Shown one piece after another: positions 43,649 to 54,086 of a DNA stretch of 64,000 nucleotides. A model generated the notes under the pieces. That model was given only the letters and a program-made list of their open reading frames with translations. It was not told the origin of the DNA and searched no databases. Numbering within the stretch: the first letter of the stretch is position 1; every line of letters starts with the position of its first letter. Source of the DNA: Oscillospiraceae bacterium (GTDB lineage: Bacteria > Bacillota > Clostridia > Oscillospirales > Oscillospiraceae); contig CACWIS010000004.1 in NCBI GenBank assembly GCA_902761055.1, forward strand, positions 1 through 64,000, read 5' to 3'. A program made the translations under genes and the position numbers.

Positions 43649-44658
43649 AATACAAGATCCCCGAGGACTATGTCAGCTACCTCTCCGTCTATGATACGCA
43701 AAAGGCGATCAGCCTGCTCAAGCGCCTGTTTGAGGACCGTCTCGGCGCTCTGCTGAATCTTCAGCGCGTGTCCGCGCCGCTCTTCGTCGACGAGGCCTCG
43801 GGCCTCAACGACAACCTCAACGGCTACGAGCGCCCCGTCAAGTTCGACATCCTGCGCTCGGAGCACAAGGCCGAGATCGTCCAGTCCCTCGCCAAATGGA
43901 AACGCCTCGCGCTCAAGCGCTACGGCTTCTATCCCGGCAAGGGCATCGTCGCCGACATGGACGCGGTGCGCCGCGACGAGGACGAGCTGGACAATCTCCA
44001 CTCGGTCTACGTCGACCAGTGGGACTGGGAAAAGGTCATCCTGCCGGAGAACCGCAATCTCGACTACCTCAAGTCCACGGTCATGGACATCGTCACCGCG
44101 ATCTGCGACACGCAGGAGACCATGCAGGCCATCTACCCGCAGCTGCAGGCCACCGGCAAGCTCGAGCGCCGCGTCAGCTTCGTCACCGCGCAGGAGCTGG
44201 AGGACCTCTATCCGGACTTCACGCCCAAGCAGCGCGAGAACGCCTATCTCAAGGAACACCGCACCGCCTTCATCATCGGCATCGGCGCGCCGCTGCGCTC
44301 CGGAAAGCCACACGACGGACGCGCGCCGGACTATGACGACTGGGCGCTCAACGGCGACCTGCTGTTCTGGTACGAGCCGCTGGACTGCGCGATGGAGATC
44401 AGCTCCATGGGCATCCGCGTCGATCCGAAATCCCTCGACGCGCAGCTGCGCGCCTCCGGCTGCGACAGCCGCCGCGAGCTGCCGTATCACAAGATGCTCT
44501 TGAACGGCGAGCTGCCGCTCACGATCGGCGGCGGCATCGGCCAGAGCCGCCTGTCGATGCTGCTGCTCGGCAAGGCGCACATCGGCGAGGTACAGGCCTC
44601 GATCTGGAGCGAGGAGACCATGCGCGAGTGCGAGGAAAAGGGCATCGTCCTGCTGTAA
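43645..44658 (+). CDS. asnA: Aspartate--ammonia ligase (asparagine synthetase A)
   Basis: Makes asparagine from aspartate, ammonia and ATP. 337 residues of the class II synthetase-like fold: LNLQRVSAPLFVDEASGLNDNLNG, HSVYVDQWDWEKVI, and GIRVDPKSL...LPYHKMLLNGELPLTIGGGIGQSRL, all diagnostic of AsnA. Second gene after DUF4364, with its own terminator. Confidence 0.97.
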   Translation: MKYKIPEDYVSYLSVYDTQKAISLLKRLFEDRLGALLNLQRVSAPLFVDEASGLNDNLNGYERPVKFDILRSEHKAEIVQSLAKWKRLALKRYGFYPGKGIVADMDAVRRDEDELDNLHSVYVDQWDWEKVILPENRNLDYLKSTVMDIVTAICDTQETMQAIYPQLQATGKLERRVSFVTAQELEDLYPDFTPKQRENAYLKEHRTAFIIGIGAPLRSGKPHDGRAPDYDDWALNGDLLFWYEPLDCAMEISSMGIRVDPKSLDAQLRASGCDSRRELPYHKMLLNGELPLTIGGGIGQSRLSMLLLGKAHIGEVQASIWSEETMRECEEKGIVLL

Positions 44659-44695
44659 ATCAAAAGACGGGAACCGTGCGTTCCCGTCTTTTGAT
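44659..44695. terminator. Terminator after asnA
   Basis: A 16-bp stem (44659-44674 / 44680-44695) with a 5-base loop; T-rich 3' arm. Confidence 0.88.
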
Positions 44696-44718
44696 TTACA
44701 TAATAAATTTTATGTAAA
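44695..44718. repeat. Palindrome TTTACATAA-N6-TTATGTAAA
   Basis: Perfect 9-bp arms with a TAAATT spacer, lying between the two convergent terminators of asnA and fumC. The same 9-mer occurs around the DUF1002 promoter. Confidence 0.6.
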
Positions 44719-44730
44719 CTACTTTCGCAT

Positions 44731-44761
44731 AAAAACAGGGAGCTGTCCGCGCAGCTCCCTG
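44731..44761 (-). terminator. Terminator after fumC
   Basis: The stem CAGGGAGCTG / CAGCTCCCTG with a 6-base loop; the minus-strand reading ends in TTTTT. Confidence 0.9.
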
Positions 44762-44764
44762 ATT

Positions 44765-46129
44765 TTATACCATGTTTTCGGGCCGGACAAGTTCGTCGAA
44801 CTCCTCCGCGCCGAGCAGACCCAACTGCAGCACGGCTTCCCGCAGCGTCAGGCCCTCAAGATAGGCGAGCCGCGCGGCCTTCGCGGCGTTTTCATATCCG
44901 ATGCGCGGATTGAGGCAGGTCACGAGCATCAGCGAGCGTTCGAGATTCTCGCGCATGCGCGCACGGTCGGCGGCGAGGCCGGAGAGGCAGCGCAGGGTGA
45001 AGGAACGGATCGAATCGGCAAGCAGGCGCACGGAGTGGAGAAAGTCGAAGATCAGCACCGGCATAAAGACGTTCAGCTCGAAATTGCCCTGCGAAGCGGC
45101 GAGGCCGATGGCCGTGTCGTTCGCCATGACCTGCACGGCGACCATCGTGACCGACTCGCACTGCGTCGGGTTGACCTTGCCCGGCATGATCGAGGAGCCC
45201 GGCTCGTTCTCAGGGATGCGGATCTCGCCGATGCCGCAGCGCGGCCCGCTTGCGAGCCAGCGCACGTCGTTTGCGATCTTCATCATGCACGCGGCCAGCG
45301 CCTTGACGGCGCCGTGGGTGAAGACCAGCGCGTCCTTGGACGTCAGCGCGCGGAACTTGTTGGGATCGCTGACGAAGGGCAGCCCGGTCAGCTCCGCGAT
45401 CTTTTCCGCCGCCTTTTCGGCGAAGCGCGCCGGCGCGTTGAGCCCGGTCCCGACCGCCGTTCCGCCGAGCGCGAGCGGCGCGAGCGTGCCTGCGGCGAGC
45501 GTGAGCTCGCCGCGCGTGGCTTCCAGCATGCCGCGCCAGCCGCTGATCTCCTGCGAGAAGCGCAGCGGCGTCGCGTCCTGGAGATGCGTGCGGCCGATCT
45601 TGATGACGTCCTCGTTCTCCGCCTCGAGACGGCGCAGCACGGCGATGCAGTCCTCAACGGCGGGAAGCAGCGCGCCGCGGACGGCCGAGAGCGCGGCGAC
45701 GTGCATGGCCGTGGGGAAGGTGTCGTTCGAGCTCTGCGACATGTTCACATGGTCGTTGGGATGCAGCAGCTTTTCACCGGCGAGGGCGTTGCCGCGGTTG
45801 GCGATGACCTCGTTGCAGTTCATGTTCGTCTGCGTGCCGCTGCCCGTCTGCCAGACAGAAAGGGGAAATTCGTCGCCGTGCCTGCCGTCGAGGATCTCGT
45901 CGCAGACCTGCGCGATCAGCGCGGCGCGGCGTTCGTCGAGCCGGCCGAGTTCGCAGTTGGTCAGCGCCGCCGCCTTTTTCAGCACGGCGAAGGCGCGGAT
46001 GATTTCCGGCGGCATGCGGTCGCTGCCGATGGGGAAGTTCTCCAGGCTGCGCTGCGTCTGCGCGCCCCAGAGGCGGTCGGCGGGGACCTTCACCTCGCCG
46101 AGTGAATCGTGTTCGATCCGATATTCCAT
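44765..46129 (-). CDS. fumC: Class II fumarate hydratase
   Basis: Interconverts fumarate and malate. 454 residues from [16 protein letters not shown] (AAGGAAG ribosome site); an earlier ATG would add a Ser/Arg-rich tail not seen in the family. [46 protein letters not shown] and the signature [15 protein letters not shown] are present. The class II form is oxygen-stable. Followed downstream by its terminator. Confidence 0.97.
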   Translation of the reverse strand: MEYRIEHDSLGEVKVPADRLWGAQTQRSLENFPIGSDRMPPEIIRAFAVLKKAAALTNCELGRLDERRAALIAQVCDEILDGRHGDEFPLSVWQTGSGTQTNMNCNEVIANRGNALAGEKLLHPNDHVNMSQSSNDTFPTAMHVAALSAVRGALLPAVEDCIAVLRRLEAENEDVIKIGRTHLQDATPLRFSQEISGWRGMLEATRGELTLAAGTLAPLALGGTAVGTGLNAPARFAEKAAEKIAELTGLPFVSDPNKFRALTSKDALVFTHGAVKALAACMMKIANDVRWLASGPRCGIGEIRIPENEPGSSIMPGKVNPTQCESVTMVAVQVMANDTAIGLAASQGNFELNVFMPVLIFDFLHSVRLLADSIRSFTLRCLSGLAADRARMRENLERSLMLVTCLNPRIGYENAAKAARLAYLEGLTLREAVLQLGLLGAEEFDELVRPENMV

Positions 46130-46182
46130 GGCGGAGCTTCCTTTCGCGTTATTGATCGGTGCGTTTCGGGCCGTGCGATTCC

Positions 46183-48795
46183 TCACGCGCCACCCAGCGA
46201 GCGGCCGCGCACGACTTTTGCTTCCCGGCGGTCCTCGTTCGCGGCACGGCGGCAGGCGAGGAGCTGCTTGCGGCCTTCCTCGCTGCGGGTGTAGACAAGC
46301 TCAAAACGGTCGCCGCTTTTTTCCAGTTCTTTTCGCAGCAGCTCGGCCGTCTCCTTCTTTGTCCCGAGCAGGGACGGGCAGGCGTAGCTCTGGGACGGGA
46401 GGCGGATCGTAAAGCCGAGGAGCGGCAGCGTGCGGATGAAGAGGTAGCGCGGGTTATCCAGCGGCGAGAGCAGCTCGCCCAGCGCGGAGGCGAAGAGGTT
46501 TTCCTCCCGTACGCTCGCCCCCTCAAGCGAACACTCCACGCCGCCGCCGCGGACGGCGACGCGCGGCTTCGCCTCCTCGCTCTCGATCGCGCCGGTTTGC
46601 CGCAGCGCGCTGAAAACGGCGGCAGCCAGCCGTTCGACGCTCTTTTCCGCGCTGACGTTGCCGATCGAGCGGCGCAGATCGCCCGCAAGCCCGTAAGCGG
46701 AGAGCCCCATCAGCGGCACATAGGCGAGATAGGCGGCGGAGGGCGGCGAGGCGAAGCAGAGCAGCCCCAGCGCGCCGAGCACGACGCCGTGCAGCGCGGC
46801 GGCGCCGCCGGCGCTCGCGGCGTAGAGCCGCGGGCGGATAGCGCTTCCGGCACGCACCCGTTCCCGCACGCGTCCGGCCTTCCGGCCCATGAGCGCCTTT
46901 TCCCAGCTCTCGGCCATACCGCGGCGGTCGGCTGCGCGCGCGAGCATTTCGGCATTGATCTCCGCGACCTTCTCACGCGTGAAGGGCGCGCGAAGAATGT
47001 CGACGCGCTCGAGACCGCTCTCGATGCTGCCGCCGCCGTAGGCGGGCGCCATGAAGCACTCGAAGCGCCGCCGCAGCAGTGCGTAGTCCTCGCCCAGCGG
47101 CTCGTCCTCCTCACCGGAGAGAAACGCGAGCTTCCGCTCCGGCGGGAGCAGTGTGACAAGATGCCAGATATTCGAGGCCTTGTGCGGGTCGCTGCGGTCG
47201 ATCCGGATGGCGCGGCCGCGCATCTGGTTGGAGCTCATGAAGCTGCCGACGAAGCTGGCCAGCACCAGCGAATTGACGCAGGGCGAGTCCCAGCCCTCGC
47301 CGAGCAGGGCCTTCGTGCCGATGAGGATATGGATCAGCCCTTGTTCAAAGGCCTCGGTCAGCAGCGTCACGCTGTCGCGGCTGCCGCCGGCGGCCTCAAA
47401 CACGCTGTACCAGGTGTCGCCGAGCGGCGTGAGCGTGCAGCGCATGCCGCGCTTGTCCGCCGCGGCGAGCAGCTCGCCTCCGATCGCGTTCGGAACGATG
47501 ACGAGCGTGCCGGTCAGCAGCGCGAGCCGCGTCTCGTAGGGGCAGACGCGCCGCACGGTCTCGAACACGGGCACCGAGCCCATGACGCTCGGCGACTGGG
47601 CGCTGCCGATGATCGAGAGCATGCCGCGGCGGATGTGGTCGGTCAGGATCAGCATGCGCAGACCGCGGCCGCAGCTTGCGATCTCGGCCTGCACGATCTT
47701 TTCGATGCTCTCGAGCTTGCCGAGCGAGGAGAGCATTTTCTTCTGCAGCGCAGGGTCGGCGCTCAGATAGAGCTGCCCGCCCTCGAGCAGGCCGCGCGCG
47801 TCGAGGATCTCGCGCAGACGGCCGCAGATCTCCGCACCGAAGAGCTCGGGGCGCTGCAGCAGAAAACGCAGCGCGCGCTCGGCGTCCTCCTCACCGCAGC
47901 GCGGCAGACGCCCGGAGGGGAGCAGGAGACGCAGCAGCTCCTTCGGCGGCTCGACACCGAGCGCCGAGGCAAGGGAAAGGAGGAGGACAAGCTCGTCCGC
48001 GTCTTCAAGCAGACGCTCCGCCGCCTCGCCTTCGTGCGGCAGGACGGCGAGGGCGCGGGAGAGCAGGGCCTCGGCGCGGATCGTTTCGATCGCTGCGTCG
48101 GCGCGCGCGCGGTACTCGGCGAGCATATCGCTCTCGTCCGCGCTGGGGTAGTTGAGATAAATATAGTCCTGATGCGGGCAGAGCGTACCCTGCGCGACCA
48201 GTTCGGGCACGAAGATCTCGGCGTCGATCTCGCCGCAGACGCGGATATAGCGCTCCCACTCCGCAGGATTGCTGTCATAGGGCGGCGTCGCGGTCAGGGC
48301 GATGACGGTCACGCTCTTGCCGAGGTAGTGCAGCAGCGCCTCGAGCGACTTCTGCCACTCGCTGCGCAGGTGGTGCGCCTCGTCGAGACAGACCGTGCCG
48401 ACGCCCATGTCGCGCACGAGCTTGAGCCAGTGCGGCGCGCCGTCGGCGTCCGGGCGGGAGGCGGCGTGCAGCGCCTGATAGGTGATCGAGCAGATCGGCG
48501 TCTTTGTGCCGAGCTCGCCGGATACGTAGTCGTCGAGGCGCGCGCCGTCAGGCAGAAACAGCTCTGCAAAGCGCTCGCCCCACTGCTGGCGCACGGTGAC
48601 GGAAGGGGAGAGGATCAGCGTCGGCGCGCCGACGCGGCGGATCAGCTCGAGCCCCAGGACGGTCTTGCCGCTGCCGGGCGCGGCGACGATATGGATCTTT
48701 TTGTCGGCAAGATAGCGCCCGGCCTCGTCGAGCACCTCCTGCTGATAGCTGCGGAACTTCCCGCGGAAGGAAACGTCTGCAAAGACCCTGTTCAT
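46183..48795 (-). CDS. Superfamily 2 DEAD/DEAH helicase with an unusual C-terminal hydrophobic segment
   Basis: 870 residues. Motifs: Q-tip [11 protein letters not shown], Walker A APGSGKT (39-45), DEAH (138-141), TATPP, then a long insert. The second helicase domain contains [29 protein letters not shown]. After residue about 655 comes a pair of hydrophobic stretches ([36 protein letters not shown]), then a C-terminal alpha/beta domain. Helicase part resembles UvrB/type III-Res-like translocases. The membrane hairpin suggests a membrane-tethered DNA or RNA remodelling enzyme. Substrate unknown; no defence partner is adjacent. Confidence 0.85.
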   Translation of the reverse strand: MNRVFADVSFRGKFRSYQQEVLDEAGRYLADKKIHIVAAPGSGKTVLGLELIRRVGAPTLILSPSVTVRQQWGERFAELFLPDGARLDDYVSGELGTKTPICSITYQALHAASRPDADGAPHWLKLVRDMGVGTVCLDEAHHLRSEWQKSLEALLHYLGKSVTVIALTATPPYDSNPAEWERYIRVCGEIDAEIFVPELVAQGTLCPHQDYIYLNYPSADESDMLAEYRARADAAIETIRAEALLSRALAVLPHEGEAAERLLEDADELVLLLSLASALGVEPPKELLRLLLPSGRLPRCGEEDAERALRFLLQRPELFGAEICGRLREILDARGLLEGGQLYLSADPALQKKMLSSLGKLESIEKIVQAEIASCGRGLRMLILTDHIRRGMLSIIGSAQSPSVMGSVPVFETVRRVCPYETRLALLTGTLVIVPNAIGGELLAAADKRGMRCTLTPLGDTWYSVFEAAGGSRDSVTLLTEAFEQGLIHILIGTKALLGEGWDSPCVNSLVLASFVGSFMSSNQMRGRAIRIDRSDPHKASNIWHLVTLLPPERKLAFLSGEEDEPLGEDYALLRRRFECFMAPAYGGGSIESGLERVDILRAPFTREKVAEINAEMLARAADRRGMAESWEKALMGRKAGRVRERVRAGSAIRPRLYAASAGGAAALHGVVLGALGLLCFASPPSAAYLAYVPLMGLSAYGLAGDLRRSIGNVSAEKSVERLAAAVFSALRQTGAIESEEAKPRVAVRGGGVECSLEGASVREENLFASALGELLSPLDNPRYLFIRTLPLLGFTIRLPSQSYACPSLLGTKKETAELLRKELEKSGDRFELVYTRSEEGRKQLLACRRAANEDRREAKVVRGRSLGGA

Positions 48796-48952
48796 CTGTC
48801 CCGCCCCCGATCAAAAGCATTTTTCTTTCTGGCTGTATCATAGCATTTCTTCGTCCGTATCACAAGAGAAAGACGAAAAGAGGCGCGGGATCCGGCACAA
48901 AAAACCGCCGTCTGCCGGGCAGACGGCGGTGATCGCGGATCACGGCGCGGCG

Positions 48953-49858
48953 TCAATAGAAGCCGAGCTCGGTGTAATGACTGTCGTCGGAGATATAGGC
49001 CTCCTCAACGCCGTTGTCGGCAAAGGTCGCGTCCACGCGGAACCAGCCGCGGGAGGAGCTGTAGACCATGTTCCAGGCGTGGTAGCCCTCGGCGCGATCC
49101 ACGCCGCCGTAGACGACCTTGGCGGGGATGCCCTGGCTGCGCAGCATCGCGGCGGTCAGCGCGGCGTAATCCAGACAGATGCCGGTACCGCGCGCGAGGA
49201 TGAGGTCCGGGTCGCGGATATAGCTCTGATCCTCGGCCTCGGCGAGCGCGGCGTCATAGCGCAGCTGCGCGCAGACGTAGTCGCGGATCCGTTCGATCTT
49301 CCGGTCGTCGTCGCTCTCGCCGGCGCAAAGCTGCGCCGCGGCGTTCACGCAGGCGGAATAGCCCGAAAACCAGACGTAGGTGCTCGGCCGCAGGAAGGGC
49401 TGGAACTCGTCGAAGAGCGTCGCGTCGCATACCTCCTCGCACACGCGCCGGTAGGCGTCGCCGCCCGGCTCGGTGCCGATCTGTTCCATCAGCTGGATCA
49501 CATAGCGTCCGTTTCCGTCGCTCAGGGGATAATAGGACACAAGCCCCGTGTTCGGGACATTGTAAAAGCGCTGCGCGCCGGCGGGAGAAATGATCTTGAT
49601 CTTGACGTTTTCGGCGCTCCTCGCCGAGACGGCTACATAGCCCTCGCCGCCGTGCGAGGTGTCGATCTCAAAGCTGCCCTTCACCGTGGCGCCGCTCAGA
49701 GAAGAATAGACAGGCAGATAGCGCACGGCGGCAGCGCCCCGCTCGGTCTCGCTCCCGGGACCGGGCGCGGCGTCGGGGGACGCTGCGTTGAGAAACAGGG
49801 CGCACAGAACGCACATGGCGGCCAGCGCGCTCGCGATCGCCTGAAGCTTGCTCTTCAT
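48953..49858 (-). CDS. Exported transglutaminase-like protein
   Basis: 301 residues. A signal peptide or anchor (about 6-27, ALAAMCVLCALFLNA) is followed by a bacterial transglutaminase-like domain with catalytic triad elements: Cys in ARGTGICLDYAALTAAMLRSQGIPA, His in GYHAWNMVY, Asp in WFRVDATFADNG. Members act as cysteine peptidases or surface cross-linkers. It sits on the left side of the phosphonate island and has core-genome base composition. Confidence 0.88.
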   Translation of the reverse strand: MKSKLQAIASALAAMCVLCALFLNAASPDAAPGPGSETERGAAAVRYLPVYSSLSGATVKGSFEIDTSHGGEGYVAVSARSAENVKIKIISPAGAQRFYNVPNTGLVSYYPLSDGNGRYVIQLMEQIGTEPGGDAYRRVCEEVCDATLFDEFQPFLRPSTYVWFSGYSACVNAAAQLCAGESDDDRKIERIRDYVCAQLRYDAALAEAEDQSYIRDPDLILARGTGICLDYAALTAAMLRSQGIPAKVVYGGVDRAEGYHAWNMVYSSSRGWFRVDATFADNGVEEAYISDDSHYTELGFY

Positions 49859-49936
49859 CTGACAACTCCGCTTCTGCTTTTTTCTTGATTATATCCGCAA
49901 AACGTGTTTTTTTCAACCGCGGCTTGCGCGCGCCGG

Positions 49937-49988
49937 ATCCAACCTTCGCAAAGACCCGTACCAAACAAAACACCCATCCTTTCGGATG
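49937..49988 (+). repeat. Left copy of a 52-bp perfect direct repeat flanking the island
   Basis: Identical to 58880-58931; includes the segment CCTTCGCAAAGACCCGTACC. The ATG of the truncated HNHPG gene lies at its right end. Confidence 0.9.
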
Positions 49989-50252
49989 CACAACCATCCT
50001 GGAGCCCTCCCTCCGTCGTTGGATAAGGGATCATCGGCTTATGAACACAGATATGCTGGCGGCATTGCTGTTGGACACAACCTCCAAGTATGGACATACA
50101 GCCCGGCAGACTCCGAATATACAGAGGAATTCTCCGAACTCGTACACGAGACGTTTAACGAGAAGAATCAAATGAAGCTCTCGGTTGATTACGATGAGGA
50201 TGCGTGGTATGATATGCTCAAGAAATTCGGAATGGAGGTGGATCGTAAGTGA
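49986..50252 (+). pseudogene. Truncated HNHPG-motif gene (mobile-element debris)
   Basis: 88 residues beginning HNHPGALPPSLDKGSSAYEH, which fits the zinc/catalytic loop and C-terminal tail of JAB-like or phage/ICE-associated HNHP(G/Y)xxPSxxD proteins. The front part of the gene is missing, cut exactly at the left direct repeat. Followed directly by a small coupled frame. Confidence 0.6.
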
Positions 50253-50404
50253 ATAAAGACAAATACCCGGACGGGGTCGCGTGCGAATATGACGATTACA
50301 AGATGCCGGCTTATGATCCATCTATCCCGCCGGATGAAAGGGCTCGCCGAATGGAGGAGCTCGACAAAAACCTTGCGGATCTGATAGCGCAAAAGGAAGA
50401 ATAA
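50249..50404 (+). CDS. Small acidic hypothetical protein (51 aa) coupled to the truncated gene
   Basis: Starts with GTG overlapping the previous stop, behind a GGAGGTGG-type ribosome site. Reads MNKDKYPDGVACEYDDYKMP then a DERARRMEELDKNLADLIAQ helix. Tail genes like this accompany HNHPG-type proteins in integrated elements. Unknown function. Confidence 0.5.
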   Translation: MNKDKYPDGVACEYDDYKMPAYDPSIPPDERARRMEELDKNLADLIAQKEE

Positions 50405-50405
50405 T

Positions 50406-50622
50406 ACTATATAAGGAGTATATAAATGAAGAAACCACGGCAATAATTAGTGAATTCCTTGGTTTAGATCATAGTAAGCACAAAGAAGTGAAAAAATATT
50501 TTAACCCCGATATTTCAATAAAAAATACTCAGATATGGAGAACTGAGCATAGTTATGATGAGGAGTTACATGTCTTATCAAGCTTGCTGAGTGACTTTTT
50601 TTATGAATTTCCTGAAGAATAA
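50406..50622 (+). pseudogene. C-terminal gene fragment (AT-rich, possibly sulfo- or glycan-transferase tail)
   Basis: A frame without a start reads EETTAIISEFLGLD, then KYFNPDISIKNTQIWR and ends [18 protein letters not shown] resembles C-terminal regions of some sulfotransferase-like surface-polysaccharide enzymes, but this is weak. The preceding ATG at 50426 leads out of frame. Remnant of a deleted gene just upstream of the phosphonate operon. Confidence 0.4.
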
Positions 50623-50636
50623 AGGAGGATATAACC

Positions 50637-51710
50637 ATGCTTAATTTTACAGTTGGTCCAGTTATGTGCAGTGATGATGTCCGCGCGGTTGGAGGGGAGC
50701 AGGTTCCTTACTTTAGAACACCTGAATTCTCAAATACAATGTTCGAGAATGAGCAACTTATGCTAAAGTTTGCAAAAGCACCAGATGGCTCTAGGGTAGC
50801 TTTCATGACAAACTCATCTACTGGATCCATGGAAGCTGTGGTAATGAACTGCTTTGATGATTCCGACAAGGTTCTTGTAATTGATGGTGGTAGCTTCGGC
50901 CATAGGTTTGTTGAACTCTGTGAGATACATGATATTCCACATACAGTCCTTCGCTTGAATCACGGTCAGAAACTTACAAAAGAACGTCTTTACGAATATG
51001 ATGGACAAGAATTCACAGGATTACTAGTTAACATTGATGAGACGTCAACGGGCGTTCTTTATGACTCCGAGATGATCGGCGAATTCTGCAAAAAGAACAA
51101 TATGTTTTATGTCTGCGACTGCGTTTCTGCCTTCTTGGCTGATCCTTTCGATATGGCTAATTGCGGTGCAGATGTAATGATCACTGGGTCGCAAAAGGTT
51201 CTTGCTTGCCCTCCGGGAATTTCAATCATTGTGCTTGCACCGAGAGCTGTAGAAAGGGTAACGACTCGAAAAGTGAAATCCATGTATTTCGACCTTGCTG
51301 ATGTGTTGAAGAACATGGAGAGAGGTCAGACACCGTTTACTCCGGCTGTGGGCATCCTTCGCCAGATCAACACGAGATTGAAAGAAATAGAGGCAGCAGG
51401 GGGAGCTGATGTGGAGATTGCGCGTGTGGCTGCTCAGGCAGAGGATTTTAGGAAGAAGATTAAAGAACTACCCTTTGAATTTGTATCTGAATCTCCCGCA
51501 AATGGTGTAACACCTGTCCATCCTGTTAATGCAGATGCTTATGAGATTTTCGAGATACTCAAAGATGAGTACAATATTTGGATCTGTCCTAATGGCGGAG
51601 ATATGAAGAACACGGTATTCCGTGTTGGCCATATCGGACACCTAAGCCATGATGACAATACAACATTAATTAATGCTTTGAAGGATATGATGGATAAAAA
51701 CTTGCTGTAA
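50637..51710 (+). CDS. Class V aminotransferase, probable 2-aminoethylphosphonate-forming
   Basis: 357 residues, PLP fold I. Start [15 protein letters not shown] is the TPGPV-like N-terminus of alanine-glyoxylate/AEP transaminases. D161 of DCVSAF binds the pyridine N and K187 of [13 protein letters not shown] is the Schiff-base lysine; C-terminal RVGHIGHLS. Given the PEP mutase and decarboxylase genes downstream, transamination of phosphonoacetaldehyde to aminoethylphosphonate is the likely step (inference). Good AAAGGAGGATATAACC ribosome site. First intact gene of the AT-rich operon. Confidence 0.82.
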   Translation: MLNFTVGPVMCSDDVRAVGGEQVPYFRTPEFSNTMFENEQLMLKFAKAPDGSRVAFMTNSSTGSMEAVVMNCFDDSDKVLVIDGGSFGHRFVELCEIHDIPHTVLRLNHGQKLTKERLYEYDGQEFTGLLVNIDETSTGVLYDSEMIGEFCKKNNMFYVCDCVSAFLADPFDMANCGADVMITGSQKVLACPPGISIIVLAPRAVERVTTRKVKSMYFDLADVLKNMERGQTPFTPAVGILRQINTRLKEIEAAGGADVEIARVAAQAEDFRKKIKELPFEFVSESPANGVTPVHPVNADAYEIFEILKDEYNIWICPNGGDMKNTVFRVGHIGHLSHDDNTTLINALKDMMDKNLL

Positions 51711-51722
51711 GAGGTTCAAATT

Positions 51723-53063
51723 ATGGTCAAAGTAATCACATACGGCACATATGATATGCTTCATTATGGGCATATCAGGTTATTAGAGAGGGCAAAAGCA
51801 CTCGGCGATTATCTGATTGTGGGAGTTACATCCGATGATTATGATAAAACCAGAGGCAAGATCAACAATCAACAACCTCTGATGGAGCGTATTGCAGCAG
51901 TTGAGGCCACGGGGATCGCTGATGAAATAATTGTTGAAGAATATGAAGGTCAAAAGATTGATGACATCCGCAGGTTGGGTGTGGATATCTTTACAGTTGG
52001 TTCAGACTGGAAAGGCTACTTTGATTACTTGAATGAGTACTGTAAGGTAATTTATCTTCCTCGGACTGAAGGAGTCTCAAGTTCTGAGGTACGTGCCGAG
52101 AGGCGAAAACTTAGAATAGGTCTGGTCGGAACCGCTGTTTTCCGCACAAAATTCATTAATGAATCTAAGTATGTCAATGGAGTTGATATAGCAGGCATTT
52201 TTGCAACACATAGAGGAGACGAACCTGAAGTACAGGATCTTTTTTATACAGACAAGTATGCGGAACTACTGGAGAGGGTAGATGCGGTTTATATTATTTC
52301 AAAACCCGAGAAGCACTATAAACACACGAAGCAAGCGTTGGAAGCCGGTAAACATGTACTTTGCGAATCACCTATTGCATACACAAGAGAAGAGTGCCAA
52401 GAATTATATGCATTAGCTACCGAGAAGAATTTAATCCTTATGGACGCTATAAAAACGGCATACTCTACTGCTTATGAGCGTCTACTTCTTATGGCAAAAG
52501 GCGGAAAAATCGGTAAAGTAGTATCTGTTGATGCTGTTTGTACAAGCCTTCGAGATGGTATTTCTATAGAAGGGACAGATCTTTCAAAGAAGTGGAATAG
52601 CATGTGCGGTTGGGCACCTGCTGCAATGCTTCCTGTGTTTCAGATATTTGGGACGGATTATAAAGCTAAGGTGTTTTACACGAAGTTCCAGGACAAAAAA
52701 GAAAACATAGATGCTTTTACAAAAATAGACTTTGTTTACCCTTCTGGAGTTGCTACTGTTAAAGTAGCTAAAGGTGCAAAGGCTGAAGGTGAACTAGTTA
52801 TAGCTGGGACTAAAGGATACATCTATGTTCCAGCACCTTGGTGGAAGACAGATTATTTTGAAGTACGCTATGAAAATGCAGAAGAGAATAAGCGGTTCTT
52901 TTATCAACTTGATGGTGAGGGTATCAGGTATGAAATAGTGGCTTTCGCAAAGGCGGTCGAATCAGGAAGAAATATGAGTTATGTTTCTGAGCACATATCA
53001 GAAGCTATTGCGGGTGTTATTGAGGATTTCAATGATCGGAAGGACATGATTGAACTCGAATAA
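51723..53063 (+). CDS. Cytidylyltransferase fused to a Gfo/Idh/MocA oxidoreductase
   Basis: 446 residues. Residues 1-128 are a glycerol-3-phosphate cytidylyltransferase-type domain with GTYDMLHYGH (8-17) and RTEGVSS (114-120), both complete. Residues 129-446 are an NAD(P)-dependent oxidoreductase of the Gfo/Idh/MocA family: RIGLVGTAVF and CESPIAYTREECQEL (with a Glu-Ser-Pro in place of the usual EKP lysine motif). Such a fusion could reduce a sugar or carbonyl and activate the phosphate with CTP, analogous to TarJ/TarI. Intergenic distance 12 bases. Confidence 0.82.
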   Translation: MVKVITYGTYDMLHYGHIRLLERAKALGDYLIVGVTSDDYDKTRGKINNQQPLMERIAAVEATGIADEIIVEEYEGQKIDDIRRLGVDIFTVGSDWKGYFDYLNEYCKVIYLPRTEGVSSSEVRAERRKLRIGLVGTAVFRTKFINESKYVNGVDIAGIFATHRGDEPEVQDLFYTDKYAELLERVDAVYIISKPEKHYKHTKQALEAGKHVLCESPIAYTREECQELYALATEKNLILMDAIKTAYSTAYERLLLMAKGGKIGKVVSVDAVCTSLRDGISIEGTDLSKKWNSMCGWAPAAMLPVFQIFGTDYKAKVFYTKFQDKKENIDAFTKIDFVYPSGVATVKVAKGAKAEGELVIAGTKGYIYVPAPWWKTDYFEVRYENAEENKRFFYQLDGEGIRYEIVAFAKAVESGRNMSYVSEHISEAIAGVIEDFNDRKDMIELE

Positions 53064-53169
53064 TTCCATATATAATGGACAAAGCGAATTATAGCATGAG
53101 TAGCTATAAGGAGATCATAGCTATAGTAGGTTATTCAATAGACAATATACGAAGTGAAGGAGTTTCCAA

Positions 53170-54012
53170 ATGGAGCAAGTGAAAGAAATAAAAGGAGCCG
53201 AATTCAGGAGGATGCAGTTATTGCAGCTGGATATGCTCTCTGAATTAGATCGCGTGTGCAGGAAACACAACATAATGTATGTAATAAGTTGTGGCACCCT
53301 CCTTGGGGCAGTACGCCATAAAGGATATATTCCTTGGGATGACGATGCAGATATTTGTATGCTACGAGAAGATTACGAAAAGTTTAAATCTGTAGCGAAT
53401 GAAATGGATGCAAGTATTTGTTTTTTTCAAGATCATACAACGGATCCTGAGTATATGTGGGCGTATGGAAAATTGAGGAGAACTGGAACTCGATTTATTA
53501 GAGTTGGGCAGGAACATATAAAATGTAGGACGGGCGTGTCAATAGATGTATTTCCCCTTGATGATGCGCCACTAACCATTCCGGGGCAGATGCTGCAAGA
53601 TTTTGACTGCTTTCTTCTTAGAAAAATACTCTGGGCTAAGGTAGCTAAGAAAAATGCTAGTGGTTTTCAAAGAATCATATATAATATATTATCAATTATT
53701 CCTAAAGAATATGTATATAACAGGGTTTATGGGTATGCAAAGAAAAGTAGTGACCATACTCCTAACAGAGTGAGGCTTCTTCTATTTCCTAGTTTTGGGA
53801 AGCTGTACCTTCGTACAAACCCTTTAACAACTAGATACTGCATGCCCAAAAAATGGTTTTTAGAACGAGATGAATATGAGTTTGAAGGATTAAAACTTTG
53901 GGGAACCAAAGATTATGATGCTTTTTTAAAATATATGTATGACGATTATATGACATTACCTCCTGAAAACAAGCGAGAACCACATGCACCAGTATCTGAT
54001 TATGAGTTTTGA
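53170..54012 (+). CDS. LicD family phosphotransferase
   Basis: 280 residues. The nucleotidyltransferase-like core CGTLLGAVRHKGYIPWDDDADICM (41-64) has the catalytic acidic residues. LicD proteins move phosphocholine or similar groups from CDP derivatives onto teichoic acids or surface glycans. Here the cognate donor is probably CMP-phosphonate made by neighbours. No membrane segment at the N-terminus; hydrophobic patches mid-protein. Separated by 106 bases from the previous gene. Confidence 0.88.
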   Translation: MEQVKEIKGAEFRRMQLLQLDMLSELDRVCRKHNIMYVISCGTLLGAVRHKGYIPWDDDADICMLREDYEKFKSVANEMDASICFFQDHTTDPEYMWAYGKLRRTGTRFIRVGQEHIKCRTGVSIDVFPLDDAPLTIPGQMLQDFDCFLLRKILWAKVAKKNASGFQRIIYNILSIIPKEYVYNRVYGYAKKSSDHTPNRVRLLLFPSFGKLYLRTNPLTTRYCMPKKWFLERDEYEFEGLKLWGTKDYDAFLKYMYDDYMTLPPENKREPHAPVSDYEF

Positions 54013-54086
54013 TTTGTTGAGCAAATTCACAAATAAACTCTTGATTGATTTATCATAGCGATTAGAAATAGTAGGAGAAGTGTAAC

